From CAVPDE01 sp963707125 (lineage in GTDB: Bacteria > Desulfobacterota > DSM-4660 > Desulfatiglandales > HGW-15), in contig CAVPOU010000024.1 in NCBI GenBank assembly GCA_963707125.1, forward strand, positions 186,001 to 250,000: 64,000 bases of DNA, given 5' to 3'. The notes under the pieces are model-generated. The model saw only the letters and a program-made list of their open reading frames with translations. It ran no database searches and was not told where the DNA came from. Both the position numbers and the translations under genes were made by a program. Of the stretch, positions 24,026 to 35,400 are shown in pieces. Numbering within the stretch: position 1 is the first letter of the stretch; every line of letters starts with the position of its first letter.

Positions 24026-25094
24026 ATGGAGAAACTAGAAACTGGAGTACTGGAGTACTGGAGCGCTGGAGTGCTGGGTGAAAATGTACAAAGCCAAAGT
24101 TTACCCGCCAGACTTAAGGCGGGTTTACCCGCCAGATCTATGGCGGGTTTCACCCTCATCGAACTCTTGATAGCCGTTGCGCTGGGCTTGGTCATCCTCG
24201 CCGGTCTTTTCAGGACCTTCAAAGTCCAGCAAGACTCTTATGTGATCCAGGACCAGGTTTCGGCCATGCAGCAGAACTTGAGAGCAGCCATGTACATGAT
24301 CACCAGGGATCTCCAGATGGCCGGCTACTACACGAACTTTGACAGGACCAACAGGCAACTGGACTGGAATGATCTGGACGGGGACAGCAACCCGGCAAAC
24401 AACATGGAAACGGGAAGGCCCTTGCTCTTTGCATTAAACAACGTCAACACCACCGGGGATGGGATTAAAGACAACACCGACGTCATCGTCATTGTGAAAG
24501 CCGGTGCTGAGGGTCGCACTCTGATTGCCGGCGAAGGAGCGTCAGGAGGTGTAATTACCCTCAGCAACCGCCGTTTTGACAGCGACGGTGAAGATGACCT
24601 CAACAACACATCCAAGAGATTCGGTCTGCTCGTAAAAAACGACCTCAGCCTTTGCAGACTTCTTCCAGGTGGACAGTGCTTCCGGCAGCATCAACCCGCC
24701 GGGTGGCCTGATGGAGAACTATACTTCAGGAGATACCGTGTTCCGGACGGACATCATTATCTACAGGGTGGACGATAGCACTACCACTCGGCCCTGCCTG
24801 GTCAGAAAAAACCTCGGCAATGACAGCGGGTACCAGGTGATCGCCGAAAACATCGACAATCTCCAGTTCCGCTACCAGCTCAACGACGGCACCTGGATTA
24901 ATGATCCGACGGGAAATCAGACCAGGGTCAGGGCGGTCGAGGTGTTGCTGGTCGCAAGAACTGCTTTTCCACAGAGGGGCTACAGGGATACGAGCAGCAT
25001 TACCTTCGGAGACTACACCATTCCTGCTCCGAACGATGCGTACAGAAGAAAGATACTCAATTCCCTTGTCAAAACTAGAAACGTGGGGCTGTGA
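24026..25094 (+). pseudogene. pilW: pilW-like minor pilin gene with one frameshift
   Basis: The first frame (24026 to about 24639) encodes a long leader, FTLIELLIAVALGLVILAGL and a PilW-like domain (QQNLRAAMYMITRDLQMAGYY). After the A6 run at 24634-24639 the homology continues in the next frame (SAFADFFQVDSASGS onward to 25094); removing one A restores a single product. The cause may be a sequencing error, a real mutation or transcriptional slippage. The leader includes two ACCCGCC...GGCGGGT palindromes (24100-24150), a word tandem, and GCGGGTTTC encoding the Ala-Gly-Phe cleavage site. ATG at 24026 is preceded by GAGAGG. Confidence 0.8.
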
Positions 25095-25546
25095 AAATGA
25101 CTAGGCATTTCGCACAGGATCAGAAGAACAGGGAAAAGGGCTTCACCCTCATCGAAGTCCTGGTGGCCATCGTTATCCTGACGTTCGGGCTTCTCGCTGT
25201 GGGGACCATGCAGATTTCCGCCATACGCGGAAATTTCATGGGAGGCAACACGAGCATCGCCCTTTCACTTGCCAGCGAGAAGATGGAGGACCTCCTGAAC
25301 AAAGATTTCAATCACGCGGAGCTCGTTGACAGCGTTAGCGGCAATAACACGACGCTTTCCTCGACCACGTCCGTGGACCATCAGGAAAACATCTCTGAAG
25401 AAGGAGCGGTGGGTGCAGCGGCTTTTACCGCAGGATCTGGAACATTGCGGATCGAAACTTCACCGACCACAAAGGCCGTCATGGTCATCGTGACGTGGGA
25501 AAACAACAGGCATCGCGTATCGATCGCATCTATTAAAAGGCCGTAA
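25091..25546 (+). CDS. pilV: Minor pilin PilV-like
   Basis: The 151-residue prepilin has leader ending KNREKG, mature FTLIEVLVAIVILTFGLLAVG with Glu5, and MQISAIRGNFMGGNTSIALSLASEKMEDLL, typical of PilV. It starts at GTG overlapping the pilW stop or at ATG 25097. It is intact, between two frameshifted genes. Unlike the preceding three pilins its leader has no palindrome. Confidence 0.88.
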   Translation: MKMTRHFAQDQKNREKGFTLIEVLVAIVILTFGLLAVGTMQISAIRGNFMGGNTSIALSLASEKMEDLLNKDFNHAELVDSVSGNNTTLSSTTSVDHQENISEEGAVGAAAFTAGSGTLRIETSPTTKAVMVIVTWENNRHRVSIASIKRP

Positions 25547-25563
25547 GGTTTTAGGGAGGATTT

Positions 25564-26040
25564 ATGCACTCGTTCATCATTCGACTCAAGAGCGAAGAGG
25601 GAAACCTGACCATCATCGCCTTTGTCCTTCTGGTGGTTTTGACTGTGATTGGTGTTTTCGCCACCAAGACAGCCCAGATCGACTTGCAGACCGCTTACAA
25701 CGAAGTCCCTTACAAGCAGAATTTCTACGTCGCCGAAGGCGGGGTGAACCGAGAAGCGGCCGAACTGGGACGGGGCATGTACCCGGTGACCAATGTGAAC
25801 AGCCCCAGCTGCTGGCCACACATGCCAGCAGAAGTTTGCCTGGAGACCGCACAACGTTCGGGCACCTCCTATTAGTTACCGTCCGATATTTGGGCTATTA
25901 TCCCGGCTCCGAGCGGATATTCGGCCCTTCATTTCAACCGCTACGACTACCATGTGGACGCCAGGGCCGGAGGCACGGCGACGTCCGGGCAGGTTCGTGT
26001 CGCTTCCCGGCTTTACAAGATCGGTCCCAGGGCAGAATAG
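25564..26040 (+). pseudogene. pilX: pilX-like minor pilin gene with two compensating indels
   Basis: The N-terminal part (EEGNLTIIAFVLLVVLTVIG, then FYVAEGGVNREAAELGRG) is a PilX-type protein with a long hydrophobic helix. The product as read stops at TAG 25873-25875. Reading suggests a missing C in the C4 run at 25803-25806, then the second frame (LLATHASRSLPGD, VRYLGYYP), then an extra G at 25905-25906 returning to the first frame (APSGYSALHFNRYDYHVD) and stop at 26038-26040. The two indels cancel. A plus-strand frame covering 25836-26057 is an artefact of the middle frame. Confidence 0.72.
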
Positions 26041-26057
26041 GAAAGGAGATCAACACA

Positions 26058-26402
26058 ATGAGCGCTACGATAAAGAAAGTCCTGACCTTCAGTCTGATGA
26101 CCTTTTTGCTCATTTCTTTCTCAGGCATCGCTTCAGCGAAAAAACAAGGTCCTGTCTGGCATAAAGGCACGGTGACCAAGGCCGCCTGGACGGAAGGCAA
26201 CGACAAATGCATTGAAGTGGACAGCGAAAAATACACATTCCTCCTGCCCCTGGAGAGGGTGAAGATCACACGGCAGTACAAAGCCCCTAACGGACAATGG
26301 CAGGTGGAGAAAATGCCTCTGGACAAGGTCTACCTTGGCACCGAGGTCCTCATTAGAGTGGAGGGCCTTGTAATCTATCAACTGATTGTCGAAGAAAAGT
26401 AA
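26058..26402 (+). CDS. Small secreted protein preceding PilY1
   Basis: The 114-residue protein begins with a clear Sec signal peptide (MSATIKKVLTFSLMTFLLIS... ending at IASA), giving a mature periplasmic or surface protein of about 86 residues rich in beta-strand-forming residues (KYTFLLPLERVKITRQYKA). AAGGAG precedes ATG at good spacing. No family is recognised. Its place between pilX and pilY1 suggests a role in pilus tip assembly or in handling PilY1; this is inference. Confidence 0.75.
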   Translation: MSATIKKVLTFSLMTFLLISFSGIASAKKQGPVWHKGTVTKAAWTEGNDKCIEVDSEKYTFLLPLERVKITRQYKAPNGQWQVEKMPLDKVYLGTEVLIRVEGLVIYQLIVEEK

Positions 26403-26489
26403 GCATGGAGCTTTAAGCACATGATATCCCCAAAATTCGATGTTCTCCATAGCCCCATTGAAGCAAGTGTCATAAGAGGAGAGATAACC

Positions 26490-29400
26490 ATGAAATCCAG
26501 CAGCCAAAAACAACGCCGCGAGACCAACTTGACTTACACGAACAGTGGAAGAGAAGGTCTTGCTTCACAAAAGATGGGATGCAACCTGCTTCGATTCCTA
26601 TCGATTCTGATGGCTGCAGTGTTTCTCACGCTCACCGGCAGCCTTACTGCTCTTGCTGCAGCTCCCGTTGCATTTGATGATGCATACACCGTGAACGAAG
26701 ACCAAACCCTCACGGTTCCTGCGGACGGTGTCCTCAGCAATGACACCGATGCGGACCTCGATCTTCTTTCTGTTTCGGAGGTTGACGGTTCTTTTCTAAA
26801 TGTGGGCTTTCCAACTGCCACGGCAAACGGAACCGTAACACTCAACTTTAACGGATCATTCACTTACACCCCCTCAGGCAACATCTACGGCACAGATTCC
26901 TTCAATTACACGGTTTCCGACGGTATGCTCGGCACCGACACGGCCACGGTCACGATCACCGTCACCAGTGTCAATGATTTGCCGACCCTGGATGTCATCG
27001 CCAGCCCGCTCAATATCAACGAAGACGCCCTGCTGCAGACCGTGAACCTTTCGGGCATCGGCACAGGGGCTGCCAACGAGACTCAGACCCTGACCGTCAC
27101 CGCCTCCTCTGACAACACGGCGGTCGTTCCCAACCCGACGGTCACCTACACGAGCCCCGGCGCCACGGGCACCCTGGGCTTCACTCCGGTTGCCAACGCT
27201 TTTGGCTCGGCTCTTATCACCGTCACCGTCTCTGACGGGCCGGATACTGTCCTGCGCACCTTTACCGTCAATGTGGCCAGTGTCAATGATCTGCCGACCC
27301 TGGATGTCATCGCCAGCCCGCTCAATATCAACGAAGACGCCCTGCTGCAGACCGTGAACCTTTCGGGCATCGGCACAGGGGCTGCCAACGAGACTCAGAC
27401 CCTGACCGTCACCGCCTCCTCTGACAACACGGCGGTCGTTCCCAACCCGACGGTCACCTACACGAGCCCCGGCGCCACGGGCACCCTGGGCTTCACTCCG
27501 GTTGCCAACGCTTTTGGCTCGGCTCTTATCACCGTCACCGTCTCTGACGGGCCGGATACTGTCCTGCGCACCTTTACCGTCAATGTGGCCAGTGTCAATG
27601 ATCTGCCGACCCTGGATGTCATCGCCAGCCCGCTCAATATCAACGAAGACGCCCTGCTGCAGACCGTGAACCTTTCGGGCATCGGCACAGGGGCTGCCAA
27701 CGAGACTCAGACCCTGACCGTCACCGCCTCCTCTGACAACACGGCGGTCGTTCCCAACCCGACGGTCACCTACACGAGCCCCGGCGCCACGGGCACCCTG
27801 GGCTTCACTCCGGTTGCCAACGCTTTTGGCTCGGCTCTTATCACCGTCACCGTCTCTGACGGGCCGGATACTGTCCTGCGCACCTTTACCGTCAATGTGG
27901 CCAGTGTCAATGATCTGCCGACCCTGGATGTCATCGCCAGCCCGCTCAATATCAACGAAGACGCCCTGCTGCAGACCGTGAACCTTTCGGGCATCGGCAC
28001 AGGGGCTGCCAACGAGACTCAGACCCTGACCGTCACCGCCTCCTCTGACAACACGGCGGTCGTTCCCAACCCGACGGTCACCTACACGAGCCCCGGCGCC
28101 ACGGGCACCCTGGGCTTCACTCCGGTTGCCAACGCTTTTGGCTCGGCTCTTATCACCGTCACCGTCTCTGACGGGCCGGATACTGTCCTGCGCACCTTTA
28201 CCGTCAATGTGGCCAGTGTCAATGATCTGCCGACCCTGGATGTCATCGCCAGCCCGCTCAATATCAACGAAGACGCCCTGCTGCAGACCGTGAACCTTTC
28301 GGGCATCGGCACAGGGGCTGCCAACGAGACTCAGACCCTGACCGTCACCGCCTCCTCTGACAACACGGCGGTCGTTCCCAACCCGACGGTCACCTACACG
28401 AGCCCCGGCGCCACGGGCACCCTGGGCTTCACTCCGGTTGCCAACGCTTTTGGCTCGGCTCTTATCACCGTCACCGTCTCTGACGGGCCGGATACTGTCC
28501 TGCGCACCTTTACCGTCAATGTGGCCAGTGTCAATGATCTGCCGACCCTGGATGTCATCGCCAGCCCGCTCAATATCAACGAAGACGCCCTGCTGCAGAC
28601 CGTGAACCTTTCGGGCATCGGCACAGGGGCTGCCAACGAGACTCAGACCCTGACCGTCACCGCCTCCTCTGACAACACGGCGGTCGTTCCCAACCCGACG
28701 GTCACCTACACGAGCCCCGGCGCCACGGGCACCCTGGGCTTCACTCCGGTTGCCAACGCTTTTGGCTCGGCTCTTATCACCGTCACCGTCTCTGACGGGC
28801 CGGATACTGTCCTGCGCACCTTTACCGTCAATGTGGCCAGTGTCAATGACGCCCCTTCCTTCACCAAGGGTGCTGACCAGAATGTGAACGAAGATGCCGG
28901 CGCTCAGACTGTGGCCGGATGGGCCACCGCGATCTCCGCAGGTCCTGCTAATGAATCGGGGCAGACTCTGACTTTCCTCGTTACCAATGACAACAACGCC
29001 CTGTTCTCAGCGCAACCTGCTATCGCCAGCAACGGACAGCTCACCTACACTCCTGCCCCCAATGCCAATGGGGTGGCGGAGGTGAGCATTTATTTGAGGG
29101 ATGATGGTGGCGGTGACGACACCTCAGCGCCCGAGGAGACCTTCACCATCACCGTCTTTGCGCTCAATGATGAGCCGACCCTGGATGTCATCGCCAGCCC
29201 GCTCAACATCAACGAAGATGCCCCGCTACAGACCGTGAACCTTTCGGGCATCGGCACAGGGGCTGCCAGCGAGATTCAACCCCTGACCGTCACCGCCTCC
29301 TCTAGCAACCCGGCGGTCGTTCCCAACCCGACGGTAACCTACACGAGCCCCAGCGCCACCGGCACCCTGAGCTTCACTCCGGTTGCCAACGCTTTTGGCT

Positions 29401-32400
29401 CGGCTCTTATCACCGTAACCGTCTCTGATGACGGCCCGCTTTGGAATACTGTCCAGCGCACCTTTACCGTCAATGTGGCCAGTTTCAATGATCTCCCGAC
29501 CCTGGATGCCATCGGCGCTGTGAATATCAACGAAGACGCCCCGCTGCAGACCGTGAGCCTTTCGGGCATCGGCACAGGGGCTGCCAACGAGACTCAGCCC
29601 CTGACCGTCACCGCCTCCTCTGACAACACGGCGGTCGTTCCCAACCCGACGGTCACCTACACGAGCCCCGGCGCCACGGGCACCCTGGGCTTCACTCCGG
29701 TTGCCAACGCTTTTGGCTCCGCCACCATTACCGTAACCGTCTCTGACGGCTCGGGTATGTTCCTGCGCACCTTTGCCGTCAATGTCGCCAGTGTCAATGA
29801 TCTGCCGGTGGCACAGTTTTCAGCGGCTCCGACTTCAGGAACAGGCCCTCTTTCAGTGACTTTCACGGACAGCTCGACCGACATTGATAACGCTATTGTC
29901 GGTTGGACCTGGGATTTCGGAGACGGAGGAACCAGTGCCGTTCAGAGCCCGAATCACACTTACAACGTCGCAGGTACCTTTACGGCCCGGCTCACGGTTT
30001 CTGATGCAGACGGTGCCACCCATTCGACCACGACGACCATAACGGTCATCGCCGGCATCAGCATTGGAGACATCATCGTGAACGAAGATGTGGGAACCGC
30101 ATTGTTTCCTGTGTCTCTCACCGTGCCCCCGTACTCGGGTAACAGCGTCACCGTCAACTACGGGACCGCGAATGGCACTGCCCAGGCTGGAGCCGATTAT
30201 GCCACAACCACCGGAACACTGACATTCAGCGCGGGCGAGTCCCTCAAGCCCCTTGGCGTGGCAGTGCTCAACGATGCGATCGCGGAGTTTGCAGAGGACT
30301 TTTATGTCAACCTCAGCAGTCCCAGCGCCAATGCGATCATCAATGACAATCAGGGCCGGTGCGAAATCAGCGTCACCGACGTGGCCCACGTATCCATCAC
30401 AGACGTAACGGTCGACGAGAGTGCCGGGACGGCTGTGTTCACGGTCACCCTCGATGCACCGGCTGATTTTGTCATCCTTCTGGACTATGCCACGGCAGAC
30501 AACACGGCCTTGGCAGGCAGCGACTACGCGGCGACAAGCGGGAACTTGGTATTCGCAATAGGAGACATCTCGGCGATCATTTCCGTGCCCATCATCAACC
30601 CTGTTGATCGAGAGCCCACAGAGACCTTCTTCGTCAACCTGAGCAACCTGGGAGCTGGAGGCGGCCCCGTCGCATTCAGCAAGTTTCAGGGGACCGGGAC
30701 CATAAATGACAACGACTTCCGACTCACCGTAACGAAGAGCGGAGCGGCGCTGGACGGACAGTGCAACATCACCGCCAGTGTGGGCTCCGTCTCAGGAGCA
30801 GGCGGTGGGTCAGGGACTAGTTTCTTCGCGGATTACGACAACCTGGATATGGTCACGATTACGGCTACCGATACCTACCCTGCCAGGGGGTCCGTCTTTA
30901 AGAACTGGGCAGGGGACGCTGGCGGGAGTTCCTATTCAACAAACGTGATCATGGATTCCGACAAGAATGTGACTGCCGACTTCAATTCCACCTACACCTT
31001 CTTCATCAACGTGGCAGGAACCGGCGCCGGCCATGCCTCGGTCACGGCAGGGCCGGGATCAGATCTCAGGTTCCCCAGCGGCACGGCCATGGGGGTTTAC
31101 CTTTTTGAGAATGGAGAGTCGATTGCGCTCACGGGTACGGACAACATGCCTTCTGAGGCGATCCCGGGTTCAGAGTTTCAGAACTGGACCGTGGATTTCC
31201 CTAGCACCGTTGCTCCAGTCGGCAAAAACACGTCGGTGACCATCTCAGGGGATCTGTCCATCACGGGCAATTTCATCGGCAAGTACATGATCACCTCCAT
31301 TGCCCGGACCGGCGGCAATATCACCCCTTTAGGTTCCACCATTAAATACCATGGCGAGAGCCAGGCTTTCACCGTTTCAGCAAGTGTCAGCTATGTGAAT
31401 TCCGACGTGGTCGTCGACGGATTCTCCCAGGGGCCACAGCCCTTGTACACCTTTGACAGCATGAGCACCAACCATACCATCATTGCCGTCTTCCAGTCGG
31501 GAACCGAGGTTTTCATAGGACAGGCTGCAGGGGATGAGCAAATCTACACGGCCGGCGTTCCTCCCATGGTACTCATGGCCATGGGCAAAGATCACAAGCT
31601 TTTCTATGAAGCCTACAATGACGCCTCTGACCTCAACGGAGACGGCGCCCTGGACGTGGGATACAACCCTGCCATTGCTTACTACGGCTACTTTGACTCC
31701 TACAAGGTATACACGTACAACGGAACCACCAACCGTTTCGAACCCGTGAGGGCGACAGCGAACAAGCAGGTCAATCCCCTGGCCACGGACGAGTGGAGCG
31801 GGGATTTTCTGAACTACCTCACCATGTCCAGGATCGATGCTTTGAGAAAGGTTCTCTATGGGGGTTACCGTCATGTGGATACGGCTACGGAAACGGTCCT
31901 CATGCGATCCTACATCCCTCAAGACGCCCATGCCTGGGGCAAGGAGTATGAAAGCATTGCCAGGGACGGCTACGACATCACGTATTACACGCCGCTGGAC
32001 CTCCCGCTCGCGAGAACGAGGCACCTGTTTGCCAACGTGACACTGGAGGACGGTGCAACTGATCTGCCTGATCTTGACCGGCCCCTGTTGCGGGTTCTGA
32101 ACGACAGCTACTACCGCATCTGGGAATGGGTCTCTATTGAGAGGCCGGTGGCAGGAACAAGATGTGAGGACGGGGGCAGCGGGCCTAACTGCGCAAGGGC
32201 TGCCAGTGCAGGCGGGCAGCATCCGGGCCACCCTGACGATCCTCAGGAGTTCCAAGACCTCATCGATATCTATGCAGTGCCTGCCAAGCTGATCGGCACC
32301 GGAGCCGTGGCCCAGATCAACGGAAGCGGCAACCCGTGGGGCGCCGATGACAATTACCTCAGCATCTTCACCGGTCTCATCAACGTGACCACCGCGGGGA

Positions 32401-35400
32401 ACTACCGGTTCGCGGTGGACGGGGATGATGCGGTTGAGGTTCTCATCGACGGGGTGGTGAGGGCCGGCTACTATGGTCCTCACGGCCGCTGCAATTGCAC
32501 AACCCACCAGAGCGCTTCTTTCTATCTGAGCGCCGGGCAGCATACGGTGGAGTTCCACCACGAAGAAGCAGGGGGCGGTGATAATTACTATCTCCACTGG
32601 AATGGCCCTGATTCCGGCAACAACTGGCAGATCATCCCTGCGGCCAAGTACGTTGGTTTGACCATGACCACTTACGCGCTCCTCACGGATGCAACTCCGG
32701 CTTCGCTGATGACGGATTACGAAGTGAAGATCCTGGTTGGAACAGCCTCTCTACCGGAGAGCAACTGCAAGAGATATCCGAACGGGACCTACAAGCCCAC
32801 GGGAATTCTCCAGAAATTCGGGGAACCCGGCAAACTCAATTTCGGCCTGATGACTGGCTCCTATGCGAAGAATACCTCCGGTGGAGTTCTGCGGAAAGCG
32901 GTCGGCACTTTCACCGATGAAATCGTCCCCAACACGGGTCAGTTCAAGCACCACACCGATCCCAATTTCAAGGGGATCGTGTACACCATCGATCAGTTCA
33001 GAATCCTGAATTTTACTTACAGTGACTATACCCATCAGAATTGCGGATGGATCACGACCAGGCCCATTAATGAAGGCGAGTGCGTGAACTGGGGCAACCC
33101 GATCGCTGAAATGATGTTCGAAGGGATGAGATACTACGCAGGCCAAAGTTCGGCCACACCCGCCTTCACCTACGGAACAGGCGGGACCCTGGGAGACAAC
33201 GTCCTGACTCTTCCCAAGGCCACCTGGGACGATCCCTTTGTCACGAACGGCGCCTGCGCCAAGCCCTTCATCCTGGCGATTACGGACATCAACCCGAGCT
33301 ATGACTCGAACCAGTTACCGGGCGTAGCTTCTGCCTTCAGCACAGGGTTCGCAGGTACCCTGTCTTCGTCCGACGCAACGCCTGTGGCCTTTGATGCGGA
33401 AGATCTCGGAGAAGCCATCAGCACGGCAGAAGGAGTTACGGGGAACCGTTACATCGGGCAAATGAACACGACCTATGACAATTCCTGCTCACCGAAGGAT
33501 ATGACCGGCAACGGGTTCGGAAGATCACGCGGTCTCTGTCCAGAGGAACCGACCAAGCAGGGCAGCTTCTACTCGGCAAGCTCAGCCTATTTCGGGCGCA
33601 CCCATGACATCAATGCGGCAACGGGAACACAGAATGTGCTGAGCTACATCGTGGGCCTTGCTTCCCCTCTGCCCAGGCTCGAAATCCCGGTAGGAAACAG
33701 TGTCGTGACAATGGTTCCATTTGCGAAGTCCGTGGGCGGGTGCCTTGGCGTCACCCCTACTCAGGGCAATTTCCAGCCGACAAACACGATCGTGGATTTC
33801 TACGTGGAATCCCTGAGACCTGCAGCCGGGACCTTCAGAATCAATTACGAGGACGTGGAGCAGGGTGCAGACCACGATATGGACGCCATTGTCATTTACT
33901 TCTATCAGGTGATCGATGCCGCCGGAAACCCTGTGGCCAATCCGGCGGACGGCACCAGTGTGAAAATCAGCCTTCTCTCGGAATATGCAGCGGGATGTAT
34001 CATCCAGCACATCGGTTACATCATCTCAGGAACCACCGAGGACGGGACTTACCTGGAGGTGAGAGATGAGGATACTGCCGCAGGAAGTGATGTGGACTAC
34101 TACCTGGACACCCCTCCGGGCGTAACCCCTCCTGCGACGGTAGCCCAGTGGGACGACAATCAGCCTCTGCCTCTGGTGTCCGAGCGAATCTTCACCCCGG
34201 GGACGACAACCGCAGCGACCTTGCTCGAAACGCCGCTATGGTATGCGGCTAAGTGGGGTGGCTTCGTGGACCAGAACGATAATAACGTGCCGGATCTCCA
34301 GAGCGAGTGGGATTCAGACGGTGATGGAGTGCCGGACACTTACTTCTACGTGGTCAACCCGCTCAAGCTTGAACAGCAGCTCACCCGGACCTTCTCCGAC
34401 ATCCTGAGCCGGGGCGTGTCTCACGTGGCGCCTGTGGTGTCGGTGGACGAGGCGAACCGGACCCAGAGCGGCGACAAGCTCTATATGGCCTTCTTCAAGC
34501 CCATGTCCGACAACTACTGGCAGGGCAACATGAAGAAGTACGGGCTCGATTGGGTCACACGAAGCGACTGCAGCCGAACTGTTCCAGAATGGACAGTGGT
34601 GGACGCCAGCGGCAATGTGGCCGGTTATTGCGACGGAACCTTCAAGCCCAGCAGCCAGTCCTTCTGGTCTACGGAAGCCGACGGCGGTTATGTGGACAAG
34701 GGCGGAGTGGGAGCATTGTTGAAAGCCAGAATGTCGGGATCGGATCCAAAAATCCCTGCAGCTCCTTACTATAGCTTCAGGAATATTTACACCTACAAGG
34801 GGGCTGGGGACGGATCTTTGGTTCCCTTCATCCATGCCAATATCGCCAACACGGACCTCGAGGTCATTGACGACCTGACCCGGTACCGGATCATCAACTT
34901 CATGCACGGCTACACCTACGATGCCGTTTCGTCTGCGAATTCAAATCCTGTTTCAAAAAGGGAATGGGTCCTTGGCGATATCATTCACTCGGAGCCCAAG
35001 ATCATCGACTACTTTAACGACAGCGGCACCTTGACCCACCGTTTCGTTGCCGTGGGTGTCAACGACGGCATGCTTCACGTTTTTACCGATGTGACCGTCA
35101 CTATCGGCGGCACGACCTATCAGGCCGGGGACGAGATCTTTGCTTTCATTCCGCGGGATCTCCTCCGCAGGCTCCAGGAGTTCAGCAGAGCGGATACCCA
35201 TATTTACACGGTGGACGGCTCCCCGGCTCTCTTCCGCTCCAACACCACGAGGACCGTCTCCGGCACGGACCACTATGTAAAGACGCTGGTCTTCGGTGAG
35301 CGGGCCGGCGGCCGAAGCTACTGGGCCCTGGACGTCACAGCGCCTGATCCTTCAACCTGGAAGGTGAAGTGGCAGATCGAGGGCGGCGCCAGTGGAGTGA

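Noticed and set aside
24633..24640. A AAA AAC heptamer in pilW as programmed -1 frameshift site
   Set aside because: The downstream pilW homology is in the +1 frame relative to the upstream frame; a -1 shift on this heptamer leads to a different frame that soon stops. An extra A explains it better.
25836..26057. N-terminal part of a longer ORF before the small secreted protein
   Set aside because: It is the middle frame of the broken pilX; the signal peptide and Shine-Dalgarno place the start at 26058.
26981..28852. Regular repeats as a CRISPR array
   Set aside because: The 312-bp units are directly adjacent with no spacers and are in frame inside a coding gene.
31377..32597. Long minus-strand ORF of about 400 residues inside pilY1
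   Set aside because: It is antisense to conserved PilY1 sequence and arises from GC-biased codon use; its composition resembles no protein.
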